From positions 57,271,332 through 57,335,331 of the forward strand of contig NC_044566.1 of the NCBI RefSeq assembly GCF_007565055.1: DNA of 64,000 bases, in the 5' to 3' direction. Positions within the stretch are counted from its first letter, which is position 1; each line of letters starts with the position of its first letter. This document shows positions 50,286-61,171 of the stretch, piece by piece. The translations under genes and the position numbers were made by a program. The DNA is from Rhinopithecus roxellana. Taxonomy: Eukaryota > Chordata > Mammalia > Primates > Cercopithecidae. Under the pieces are notes generated by a model. The model ran no database searches and was not told the origin of the DNA. It saw nothing but the letters and a program-made list of their open reading frames with translations.

Positions 50286-51451
50286 TCTTATCCACTTATA
50301 AAAGTTTTCTGGGGTTGATGAAACAACTCAATGTGTATTAGGATAAAAATGAAACAGGGAGTAAAGTCTTGGACTATATTTAAAAATAAAAGTGCAGAAT
50401 AACCAAATAAATGCAGGTTTCAAGACATTGAGCCATTTTAAATATATATATATCTCTTTCTCACACAGTTCATTTGGCAGTTCTTGTTATACATCAATGG
50501 AAATGTCCTTAATGGCCCACAGTCAGTTACCCCACACCTCTTGGTTGCCAGAAAGATCTTAATGTGGTCAATCTTTCTCTTAACATGAATACAAAACGAT
50601 TCCTCTCAGCTTGCCTGTCTTTAAATAAATAATATGAAACAAACTAAAAAACTAGGTTTCATCCCACCATTCTTAAACCAAGTCTTTGTTCCTTTCTTGA
50701 ATCAGAAACGAATTTTTGACATAATCTTTAAAAGTTATGGGTGAAAACAGTACATATCAGGAACGTCCTCTCTATTTCATGCCTTGCAGTTCTTATGTCC
50801 TGTTCATGATCTAAGGCAAGTACAAAAAGAGCAGTTTTCTGGTTGTTTTGAAAGTCTAAATAGTGTCAATAAACGTTCCTTTTAAGAGAGGTAGAAATGG
50901 TTCTTACCTAAAAAATTCATTCAGATTTACTAAGAGGTTTCAGTGCTAAAGTTTCACTGCCTCACAGATAAAAAGTGAACAGCATGGGTGTAACAATGTT
51001 TATTAGGGATATTTGTTCACCCCAAGTAAGATTAGGGTAGTTTATTTTAACCTTCTAGCATTATGTGTATCTGACACGTTTGTGGGGCCAGGACACTACC
51101 CTCAGTATTAGTTTACCAAAATTGGATTCATAAATGGATTTGCATTAAAATCACTTCAACGACAAATTGATAGTCTTATTGATTTTGAAAGAATTTCAAG
51201 TATATTTCACTCTTGATTTCAAATTATGAACCATCTTTAAGATGATCAGTTCTGTGAAATCTCCAACGTGAAGGCATAAATTTTTTAAAATTTAGTAATT
51301 CTGATTAATTATAAAAACAATCTCCATATCTCAAGATAATCTCTATATTATAAAATCAACTTATATCATCAATATTTTATGTACCATAGCACTTTATAAA
51401 GCTGATCTGTAGATAATTATTTGACATGCATTACTGTTTTAACAGACTTAC
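50286..51451 (-). other. Intronic sequence, nothing recognised
   Basis: No repeat or additional exon was recognised between the MIR and the 181-nt exon. Confidence 0.45.
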
Positions 51452-51632
51452 CTAATCTTAGGCACTGTCGCATTAAACCTCCAGAAGACATGTTTTTCTC
51501 AGCTTCAATCTCACTAAAATTTAGAGAGCTTGCAAACACAAGTACATCAACCATAGCCATCAGCCGGCTGAGGAAAGTTACTGCTGTCTCAGCTGACATG
51601 CCTTGTGTCACTTCAATATTTTCCAATTCCGT
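51452..51632 (-). CDS. NBEA: NBEA exon, 181 nt (TELENIEVTQGMSAETAV...)
   Basis: The acceptor TTTTCTAAAG precedes ACGGAATTG and the donor GTAAGTC follows AGATTAG. It starts in phase 0 with 60 codons and leaves one base (G) that combines with TT of the next exon to give valine (LRL-V-CCVAV). It encodes TFLSRLMAMVDVLVFASSL, a largely helical and hydrophobic stretch, then EIEAEKNMSSGGLMRQCLRL. The segment is shared with LRBA and belongs to the folded part preceding the Cys-rich exon. Frame and splice sites are intact. Confidence 0.96.
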
Positions 51633-53750
51633 CTTTAGAAAAGTAGAAGATTTAAGTCTTGTTTAAAATTTGGAAATTTGGAAATATAATACATATACAT
51701 ACATACTACAGGTGAACACAAATTTAATATATTTATCATATTTTATTAATAAAATAAAAGATCAACTAATTCCATATATCACCAGAGCTGGTTACCGAAT
51801 TTGCTTACTTTACCTATCAATTATCCTTGAATAAAGGAAAAGCCCATTTTAAAATCAACATTAGCTTTAAATGTCTTTAGTTATAAAAATGACATTCTAA
51901 ACTTAAGATTATTTCACAAAGATATTTAGAGAGAACCACATATATGTACTTATACTAGTTTTGTTTTGTAATTTATAAAGATTTTACATTGATATTTCTT
52001 TCCTAAAATCTTCATTCCCATTAATAAAAATATATGCTTTAATTTTTCTTTCCTATAGATGTATGATGAATAATAGGGAAAATATATGGTAATTTAACTT
52101 AGTATCAAAATGAGATAGCTGTCAAATTAGAGTACATAACAATTTCTTATCCATTTTAGAGTCAACTGAAATACTAGGTACTTTACATGTACGATAAAAC
52201 TCCAGAGTAAAAATAATCAAGATCACTAACTCGTCTACAGATATTTAACTCGTGACTTATAAAACACTAGTAATAAAAAGAATCATAGCATTCTAGATTG
52301 GAAACTACTTTCACTACATTTCTGATTCCAGAGGGAATATTACAAAGTATTGTTGTTTTTTAAAATGCGTAACATTATGATTTTTTAAACAATGTCAACA
52401 TTTCTTATTTTGTTTTGCACCGTGGACTATATAGCATTTTAATTATTTTTGTTCCTTATGACCAGGCTACATTTTATCAGTGCCTCAAGGAACCAAGGAT
52501 GGGAATACTTTATAAGCAAAAAATAATATTGTTTAAATTTTCTGAAAACGGGCACACTAGCCATTCCAATCAACATTACCTCTTAACCAAATGATAAATT
52601 CAACTACAAGGTTAGCATATGTAATAGGTATCTACTCCTATTTAATGTTTCATTTTGACATTGTTTATAGCCATCATTATACCTAAACTTCTCCCTCCTT
52701 GAAGAAGCAGGAGCATTAACATGGAAACTGTGAGCAGAAAACACTGAAAAAATACCTCAAAATACTCAAAACATTTCTTGTGTACAAAGTGGGTAACAAA
52801 AATGATAGGTGACTACTGCAAGCATTATATAACTAAGCTCAGTTTTAAATGATGTATAAAATGTAACAACCATTCCTCCTTCCATTTAACAACAAAATAG
52901 TGTTAAAATCATTCTCTCTAAAATGCGCCTGGAAAAAGACAGAAATGTGTTTTCAGTTGTTACAACATTATGCCAATTCAGTACACACGGCATAAAGAAA
53001 TGATTAATTCATTACTTGGACTTTAAAATGCAGATTCTTTACTTCTTAGCACTTCATGAATATACAGCATCACTTCATAATATCAATTAAAATCTATGAC
53101 AATGACATCATAGCTCACAAGAAAAAGTTTTAAATCTGTTTCAATTTAAAATGTTCTATAAAGGAATGAAGAACTTGGCCATTTCTTAGGTCTATCAAAT
53201 ACTGTAAATAATTTTTCAAACATTAGAATTTAGAATATCTAGATCTGTGTTCTCAAAGAAATTCTTCATTATTTTGAATCACTGAAATTGCAAGACAGCT
53301 ATCTCTCTATATTCATTATTTAATGGTTTTGAGTGTTTTGACCTGTCAAACTATGCTTTCATTTCAAAATGAGTGAATTATAAATAGAATTATTAAAGTG
53401 TCCATATAATCCACCAGTGTTTTTTTGACTGAAAAAAATAAATTTTAAAGTAAAAGGCATTTTCGACACAATAGTCTAAAACAGAATTTGTATTCCATTT
53501 TATATAAAAGTAATTTTAAAAATGAAGTATGCAAGCAGCAAAAGATAGGGCTAAAAAATAAAGATCACTCTCACACAATTATTAAATCTTAAAATAATAT
53601 ATTTCATCTAATTTACTTTCCTTAGAACCAATTAAAATCTGATTGTACATATGACTGTAACACCATTGTGTTCATCATGATAGTTTAATGTAGAGATCAT
53701 TGTGCATAATAAAATAGTAATACATCAATGCATTGGGAAAGTAATCCTTT
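51633..53750 (-). other. Intron between microexon and 181-nt exon, no known repeat
   Basis: More than 2 kb without Alu or L1, unusual for this window. It is AT-rich and may include conserved splicing-control sequence for the microexon. Confidence 0.45.
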
Positions 53751-53760
53751 CAATGACTCT

Positions 53761-53878
53761 TTTAAATATACAAAAGATATGTCTAATGTTAAAGATGATA
53801 TGGAAACTCAAAATATAACCAAGTCAAAAATTTCATAAATAAGTAAAAATAAAACTTGAAACTGAAAAGCTGAAAATT
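53761..53878 (+). repeat. Direct repeat copy A (about 115 bp)
   Basis: Nearly the same sequence recurs at 58882-58993 in the same orientation (shared core ATATGGAAACTCAAAATATA), with small gaps and roughly 85-90% identity by eye. Copy A lies 23 bp from the donor of the microexon. The family is unknown to me. Confidence 0.8.
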
Positions 53879-53901
53879 ACTACAAAAAAAGTAATACTAA
53901 C

Positions 53902-53910
53902 CTTAGAACC
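53902..53910 (-). CDS. NBEA: NBEA 9-nt microexon encoding Gly-Ser-Lys
   Basis: Between the SAATSPT exon and the TELENIEV exon, the minus strand reads ...CTAATGCATGTCCAG, then GGTTCTAAG, then GTTAGTATT. This is a pyrimidine-rich tract, an AG acceptor, nine coding bases and a GT donor. The nine bases encode GSK in phase 0 and reproduce the neurobeachin sequence SPT-GSK-TELE, which neither neighbouring exon contains. It is far too short for any ORF caller. A TGCATG (RBFOX-type) motif and a UGC lie a few bases upstream of the acceptor, as is common at neural microexons. The donor (GTTAGT) is weaker than consensus, which fits regulated inclusion. Skipping it would delete three residues in frame. 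Confidence 0.9.
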
Positions 53911-53915
53911 CTGGA

Positions 53916-53921
53916 CATGCA
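53916..53921 (-). promoter_or_regulatory. TGCATG motif just upstream of the microexon acceptor
   Basis: In the transcript, UGCAUG starts 11 nt before the microexon, inside CUAAUGCAUGUCCAG. It overlaps a likely branch-point/UGC region. RBFOX and SRRM4-type neural regulators use such sites. Function is inferred. Confidence 0.5.
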
Positions 53922-56904
53922 TTAGACAAAACAGACAACAGACCAAAAAAATACAAGAAAAGGAAATTATTAAATTAAATGAAAATACAATGTAAAATTG
54001 AAACACAAAATAATATATTTAAAAATTATATTTGATTATTTTATTAAAAGCAAAATTCTCAGAAGAGATTTTCATTTTAGAAATTACATATGATCAAGGT
54101 TAAATATCAAATATTTAGACTTCAACTTATTTTTTATTGTAGTAACTCTGCCCAAATAACATATATATATATATATATATATATATAAGTATGGTTCATA
54201 TATTAGAAATAATGCATACTCTATTTTACAAAGCAAGTATCTTTTCCTATAATTAATGGAACATTTTGATAAATAAGCTAATATAATGCCTCTGTAAAAT
54301 CCCTACCTCAATTCTGGTTTAGGCAGAAATGACTCAGGGAAATGAACTATTTATACCAACCTCTAGAATTTTCTATAAGAAAATAATGTAATTTGTATTC
54401 TCAAATATACAGAACCCTTCCTATAGTTGAAAATTCCCAGAAGTTAATAAAAGAATAAAATATTTGAGAGATTATAACTTATAAACCACTTTCCCATGCT
54501 AGAAAATAACTTGATATACTAAACGATGCCTGAATATGAATAAAGGTAATTACATAGGTATTATACTAAGTTTAAGATTTTTATTAAATTAATAATTATA
54601 TTCATTATATTCAAATATCAGATAGAATTAGGCTTCACAATAAAAATCAACTATTCTTACTTCCTAATTTTTGACAAGTACATGTGAGTATAAATTTTAA
54701 AATATGCCATTTTCATGGTACCTTGTATAGGAAAACATATAAAAGCATCCTAAGAATAGTAAAGTATGATCAGTTCTATGAGATAAACAAAAGAAGAGCA
54801 AAACCAACAACATTATTCATAATTTTTCCAAATATATTTATGATATATTCTGATAATAATAATAAGTAAAACTAAAAGTAAGACTTCGTTATTTTTGGAC
54901 AAAATAGAAAAAGCAGTTCTTCTTTCTTATAATTATGAAACTGTTAGGAGAGCTAGAAATGTCAGTCTCTACTATTTTTCTGGGACAGAGAAAATTAAGC
55001 CCTGAATTAAGTTCCATAATATTCAGTGTTCAGGATGGTTGACCAAAGTGGTCAACTTAAAATCACAAAGTGTGCAATTTGTGGTTGATCCATGTTCTTT
55101 GCTTTTCTTTTTCTTCTCCAATTTTTTGCTTTAATTCATGACCAACTTAAACAATATATTAGAGAACAAATGAGAGGATTCAATTAACTAGTCATAGAAA
55201 CATTAACTAAAAAAATCAACAACAAAAATATTGCTGCTTTCCCAAAGCAAAGATCGGCCGAATTACATACTAAGAGGTCTTTTTTTTTTCCCTGAGTACT
55301 ACAGCTAAAACTATTGGTCTAACTCAGAGCTCTGAAACTACTTTTGTAATGTATTTTCTATGCTACATATGAAATTAAGTAATCTAGGTAAAACTGAAAC
55401 TCCCATAAAGTGCTGCTTCTTCAAGAGTACTAAGTTCAAGGTGCTCAACCTATCATTATAAACAATACATATTCTTTTTTTCTTAAGTTTCCATTAAGGT
55501 ATGTTCCTTCCAACTAAGATTAAACAGTTCAAAATTTTCTTCCATGATGATGATACTATAATAGCAATACAAAATGTTATCTCTAGTATAAATTACTGTA
55601 CTCATCTAAATTTCCAGGGCAGAAAAGAGACCACTTCTATGTCAATCTCATAGAAATAGCAGACAAAAAATATTTGCATTGTCTATTGCTGCTTTTGTAC
55701 TATCACAGCAGAGTTGACTAGCTGTGACAGATGACAATACTGCCAATGAAACCTAAAATATTTCCCATCTGGCCCCATACAAAAAAGGTTTGCGAACTAC
55801 TGCCATAAACCATTACTATTCCTATTTCTTCATAAAATGCATATAAGAAGAATATTCTGAAAAACTGTATGTATAAACAAAATTACCAGATCACTCAAAC
55901 CTTAGTTTCAAACGTCTCCATCTCTCTTCATGTATCTAGCATTAAAATTCTAAAAGCACCTACAAGACAATGTTACCTTTGAGTAATCTTCACGTTACCA
56001 ATGTTTCCTTTTTTCGCTTATCCCTTCCAAAATTCTCTTTTGGCTTTTTACACTTTTAATTTAAACATAAAAAGCCCAAATATTCAGGTTTAATTTCCCT
56101 CTTTATTCAACCTCTTCTTTCCTTTTTCCCTCTGCTACGTTACAACTTCTAGCAAGAATATTATACAACCCCGTAATACAGAAACGACATTCAGCAGTCA
56201 GCACCAATCATAGTTCTACCAGATACAAAATGGGAGAAAGGTTTGGCTATTTCTCTTAAGAAAGCAATCCATTCAGAAAACATAAAATCAGGTATGTTGT
56301 ACAACCAGGCATAGGTCAAACAGTTAATGGGACAAAATAACAGAAATACAGAAATTGAGAAAATAAACAAAGGTTTCTATAATTGAACGAATTCCCAAGT
56401 CTGTTAAGAAAGTCTAGGTAATAAATAATTTTAAATTCCAAACTATAGTGGTCAAAATTGAATTGTAATAACTTTGGAAGCCAACCTCAAAGCATCAATA
56501 TATTTATTGTACAATCATCATAAAATAAATAAGCAAATTTGACTGGTGCAATAGTAAATATGCTATAGTTTACTTCATTATTTGAATATTCTATCTTAAT
56601 AGCTAAACATCTTTTGACTTTAAAATTTGGAAAACTATTTAATAATGTGAATATTTTAAACCTATACAAATTTTAATAACTTATTGCTAAACTTATTTTT
56701 ATATAAAAAGCATTTTTTGTTCCATGCAAAATTTAAAAACATTCAATATTACATTTCAAAGTGAATTTCAATACAACCTTTAAAAAATTTCTTCATAACA
56801 AATGATAATTTATAAAACATAAAATGCAATTTATATAATCAAGAAAAATGTCACAAAGAAAGTATTGATTTATTCGGTCTTCAATATATATAAAAAAAAA
56901 AGTT
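53922..56904 (-). other. Intron upstream of the microexon
   Basis: It contains an AT dinucleotide array and otherwise AT-rich sequence without a named repeat up to the Alu at 56905. No further exon was found. Confidence 0.45.
54161..54187 (+). repeat. (AT)n microsatellite
   Basis: A pure AT array of about 13 units. Confidence 0.95.
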
Positions 56905-57207
56905 GGCCAGGAGGGGTGGCTCATGCCTGTAATCCCTGCACTTTGGGAGGTCGAGACAGGCAGATCATTTGAGGTCAGGAGTTTGAAACAAGCCTGGCCA
57001 ATATGGTGAAACCCCATCTCTACTAAAAACACAAAAATTAGCTGGGTGTGGTGGTGTACACCTGTAATCCCAGCTACTTGGGAGGCTGAGGCAGCAGAAT
57101 TGCTTGAACCCAGGAGGCGGATGTTGCAATGAGCTGAGATCGCCCTACTGTACTCCAGCCTGGGTCACAGAATGATACTCTGTCAAAAAAAAAAAAAAAA
57201 AAAAAAG
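56905..57207 (+). mobile_element. Alu
   Basis: A full-length plus-strand Alu from GGCCAGGAGGGGTGGC with an A tail of about 22. It is antisense to NBEA. Confidence 0.93.
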
Positions 57208-58378
57208 GAAAACAGAAGAAAAAAAATGCCCTCTATGTCTCACTATTAGAAAGCATTTTAAAAATCATACATAACTCTCAACTTACCAGAATTTGGTATA
57301 AATCACCAGAGGAAAAGAGAGATGAAAGAAAAGGAGCGGTGTATGTATATCTGTACTCTTCACACACCATCAACCATTTATACTGTTCTTCCTAGCTCCA
57401 TTTTCTTGGTTCAGCTGCTAATTTGATTAAGGCCCTACTGGTGACTTGCTCTGTTGCATTCCTCCTTCTGAACTGGAATGCTTCCCTTTGTGGACTTCTT
57501 GAGCAAAATCATGAATAAAATAGAAGAGTAAAATCTGGGGAAAGTGTGTGAGGATATAGCCTGTGGCTGCTAATGTTGAAGTTTCAATGCTGCTCTGGTG
57601 ATGGTGGTGGCATTGACAAAAGGACAGTAAGAAAAAGAGTCATATAGAAAAACTTGTTAATGATGAAATAAACTTAGAGATCAACTTGGAAACAGTGTCT
57701 CACCAACTAATAGACATCTTAGTAAAATGAAAGATTTCCCTCTGGCAAGGTAAACTTTCTAAGCTTAAGGATGAGTTTCCATACGGCAACAAGAACATGG
57801 GTGATATGGGAAGCAAATTTCTATATTCTTTCCCATTGAGCAAGTAGCTATGGAGTCTGCCTCGATATGAATCAAAGATTTTGTTTTTAATGACAACCAA
57901 AATATAAAGTTAACATTGACGTATTATATTTTAAATGACATACACAATTAACATTAAATGCCTTTAAAATGTATTAACACATTTCACTGTTTAATATAGA
58001 AACAAATCAAGATAAGGCTAGATTTTGTAAAATAAATGTTGCATCAGTAAATAAATGAAAATGTTAAATAACAAGGATTTTAAGAGTTTATTTATACTAT
58101 AGAATTGAAGAGAGATGTAATATCTCTGATGAAGAATGCAATATTCTTCTGATGAAGCATTTATTCATCAGAATTACCAGAGAAATATTTTCATAAGCAC
58201 ACATAGCTGGAACCCAACACTGATAAACAGAAGTGGTGGAAACAGAAATTTATATGGCTAAAAAGTTCCCTAAAAAGTACAGGTCCGTTTAAAATCTGTT
58301 TACAGCCTAGACCACCACTGAAATACTCAAGTCATGTAATTATAAAATATAACCACTAGATGGAGGCAAAGTACTTAC
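57208..58378 (-). other. Intron downstream of the 154-nt exon, nothing recognised
   Basis: No repeat or exon was recognised. A short inverted/direct AATATTCTTCTGATGAAG pattern lies near 58110-58170. Confidence 0.4.
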
Positions 58379-58532
58379 AGTTGGTGATGTAGCAGCAGAG
58401 AGCAAAGGTAAAATTCCTCCACAAGCAATGATGATGTTGTCTACCATTTGGGAAATGAGGTGAATTGTGTTATGTACAAAAATAATATTTTCATTGCTAT
58501 TGACAAAATCCATTACAGACTTTGTGGAATGG
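58379..58532 (-). CDS. NBEA: NBEA exon, 154 nt (HSTKSVMDFVNSNENIIFV...)
   Basis: The acceptor CTGTATTTTAG precedes CCATTCCAC and the donor GTAAGTAC, close to the consensus, follows CCAACT. The first C completes a serine codon begun in the previous exon, and the exon ends in phase 0 after SAATSPT. The product is an amphipathic helical stretch with a hydrophobic core (NIIIACGGILPLL). Because it ends in phase 0, the following 9-nt microexon can be included or skipped without changing the frame. Removing the 154 nt alone would shift the frame. Confidence 0.95.
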
Positions 58533-58754
58533 CTAAAATACAGAAAACAGAAATGAGTATGTATTTGGCTTACTTCAATGAAAAGCTTAGACAATTTACT
58601 TAGAATAACAAGTGAAAAAGTATAGAATTGTAGGAGCTAGCCATATTTAAAATTAAATTATTATAAAATAAAGTGATTTATAATTAAGATATCATATTAC
58701 CAAAAACTAAGCATTCATCTCCACAGAATTTTGTGTCCAAGTATATTAACTCAT

Positions 58755-58772
58755 TATTATTATTATTATTTT
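58755..58772 (+). repeat. (ATT)n microsatellite
   Basis: Short ATT array of five or six units. Confidence 0.85.
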
Positions 58773-58881
58773 GCTTGAAAAATATAGAACTAAACTCTAA
58801 GACATATGACTGACTCAATAAATTTGGCTAAAAATATTTATGTTGCCAAATCTGATTGTTTTTTGTTGAAAGGCAGAATCT

Positions 58882-58993
58882 TTTAAATATAAAAAGTATG
58901 TCTGATGTTAAAAATAATATGGAAACTCAAAATATAACCAATTCAAAATTTTCATACCTATAAATAAAATCTGAAACTGAAAACCTAAAAATT
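58882..58993 (+). repeat. Direct repeat copy B (about 112 bp)
   Basis: The partner of 53761-53878, same orientation, 5.1 kb away. The 154-nt exon and the 9-nt microexon both lie between the two copies. Confidence 0.8.
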
Positions 58994-59267
58994 TAACTGA
59001 AAGTTTTACTTTGTAGGCAGTTTCAATTTGTCACATCACCAGTGACTTCAGCCCCACCTTTGACTAGTCACATTGAAAATGTGTACTGTTAAAGAAGTGA
59101 CATGATAAGGGAATATAAATAAATCAGTACAAATTCAAGAACTTATTTAATAAGAAAAGCAACAAAATCTCAAACTAAGTTGGTAGTACAGTGTTCCCAT
59201 ACAAAACATACAATGTAGATGTCAAAAAAATACACTGCTTTTGTTTGGTGTCAGTCAAGACTATAAT

Positions 59268-59527
59268 TTTTTTTTTCTTTTTGAGACAGGATCTCTGCTG
59301 TTGCCCAGGCTAGAGTGCAGTGGTGGGATCACGGCTCACTGCAGCCTCAACCTCCCTGGGCCCAGGAGATTCCCGAGTAGCTGGGACTACAGGTGGACAC
59401 CACCACGCCTAGCTAATGTTTGTAGAAACAGGGTCTTGCCCTAGTCTCGAAATCCTGAGCTCCAGCTATCCTCCCGCCTTGGCCTCCCAAAGTGCTGGGA
59501 TATAGGCGTGAGCCACCACACCTGGCC
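59268..59527 (-). mobile_element. AluJ-like, antisense to the plus strand
   Basis: An Alu complement with older features (TTGAGACAGGATCTCTGC, CTGCAGCCTCAACCTCC) and internal deletions. Confidence 0.9.
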
Positions 59528-60276
59528 TGAACTGTTTTTTAACGGGAAAAAAAAAATAAGATTAAAAAAAAGAAATTACTCCATGGTCAAAATTAAGTCA
59601 ATAATTCTAACCCTTTTAGAGTTGTGAATTATTATCTAACACTGTGTATCTTAAATTTCAAGATGTTTCTCCCTGTCCTAAAAATAAAGTGCTACCTTTA
59701 AAAAATTTATATGTTATTAAATTCTACTTGGGTAATTTCATGAGAGCCCATCAAAGAAAACAAAAACACAAGAGTAGGGGTGGATGGAAAAAAAGCTGAG
59801 TATCACTCACTTGGAGGCTACTGATATTATAATTATTAAATTATATAATTTATCTCCATACATTGGTCTTCATGTTAATAGTAACAAATTTCACGGTATT
59901 TAGGTTTCCTTAGTTACCATCTCTAGGTAATTTATCGTACAATAATTAGCAATGAAAATATATGAGTAGTATAAGAACAAATTGATCAAATAAAATCAAA
60001 ATTAAAATCTTTCTATGGCAGACTTTATTGACGTCTTCCACAACAGTCATAACTTTTTCCCTGCTAACACACATTTTATATTTTGTTCTATTATTGAGCT
60101 TGATTGGGTATAGGAAAGACTAGCCTCACCCTAGTTACTAGTTAATTAACCAGTATTAGTCCCTAAAAACCAGTCATTATAATCCCATTTGCTTTTTCTG
60201 ATGATTAATTTTGAAAGAGGATGTGATTTTGCTGGCTCATGAGACATAAGGGGGAAATTTCTTGAGGGGCTTCTTT
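59528..60276 (-). other. Intronic sequence, nothing recognised
   Basis: AT-rich intron. No feature was recognised. Confidence 0.45.
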
Positions 60277-60378
60277 TTAAAAAAAAGAAGAAAAGAGGAG
60301 AATAAAAAGAGAAAGTGAAAGACGAGAGAGAAGAAGAGGAGGCAGGGGAAAAATAGGAAGAAGAGGAAGGAAGAAGAG
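60277..60378 (+). repeat. Purine-rich (GA) low-complexity tract
   Basis: About 100 bases made up almost wholly of A and G (GAAGAAGAGGAAGGAAGAAG), breaking only at a few T or C. The transcript has a matching pyrimidine tract. Confidence 0.9.
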
Positions 60379-60953
60379 TCATCTCTGCCTTTTAATTTGG
60401 GCAAGTTTCTCATGATGAATTGATGTTGGGAGTTGAAGCAGCCACTTTGAATCCTAAAAGGAAAACGAGGAGAAGCACAGAAGCCGACATTCCTAAGAAT
60501 GTTGTGCTAGATCATTTAAGTTGCCCTTGTTACTTATATCCATCCAATTCCTAACTGTATTCATGCCTATGTAAATTATATGCTGTGATAATTAATTTGT
60601 TGCACGTTTACTATTAAAAAATTAAATTGAAAATTTAGAAAGGCAATGGTTTAATTTATGTAGATTTGTTGTCTTTAAGTTATTATCTTTGAACTGATAT
60701 CCACTAACTGCTCAAATACTACGGGCTCTGAATACACACGTCACAGAGTGATTTAAACTTTAAACAGTATGTATTATAATATTATCACTAATAAATTTAG
60801 TACATGGTATTAATTTAAACAGGAAACAAGAAAAATGTGGAAATTCCTTTAATCAAGGCAGATTTTTGGTTTTGTCAAGTCTCTTTAAAATAGAACAGGC
60901 AATGGCAAACGTAAAATATTTGCTTTTAATTTATAAAAAAGAAATATTTCTAC
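60379..60953 (-). other. Intron downstream of the 218-nt exon, nothing recognised
   Basis: Intron sequence next to the donor at 60953. No feature was recognised. Confidence 0.45.
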
Positions 60954-61171
60954 CTCCTCCAGACATGTACGTCGGTTTCTAATGCAAATAGCAAATCAGT
61001 GAGAAGCCGCTGGTGCATTGGAGACCATTTAAACTCAGGAATACGAAACATTGTAGTCCGTGGACCTGGGCTAAACTGGCGCCGCTGTTCTTCAGTCATC
61101 GGCATTCCTCGAAATCCTAAATCAACTCGGAGATCTCGGTCTTGTTGGGTGATAGACCGACCCTGCACAGC
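60954..61171 (-). CDS. NBEA: NBEA exon, 218 nt (AVQGRSITQQDRDLRVDLGF...)
   Basis: The acceptor TTCTTTAG precedes GCTGTGCAG and the donor GTAGAA follows TGGAGGAG. It enters in phase 0 and leaves in phase 2, so the last two bases (AG) join the first C of the next exon to give serine in the sequence VWR-S-HSTKS. It encodes 72 full codons including RGMPMTEEQRRQFSPGP and LLTDLLFALETDVHVWR. This is where the disordered linker gives way to a folded helical segment shared with LRBA. The frame is intact. The flanking sequence on both sides is ordinary AT-rich intron. Confidence 0.96.
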
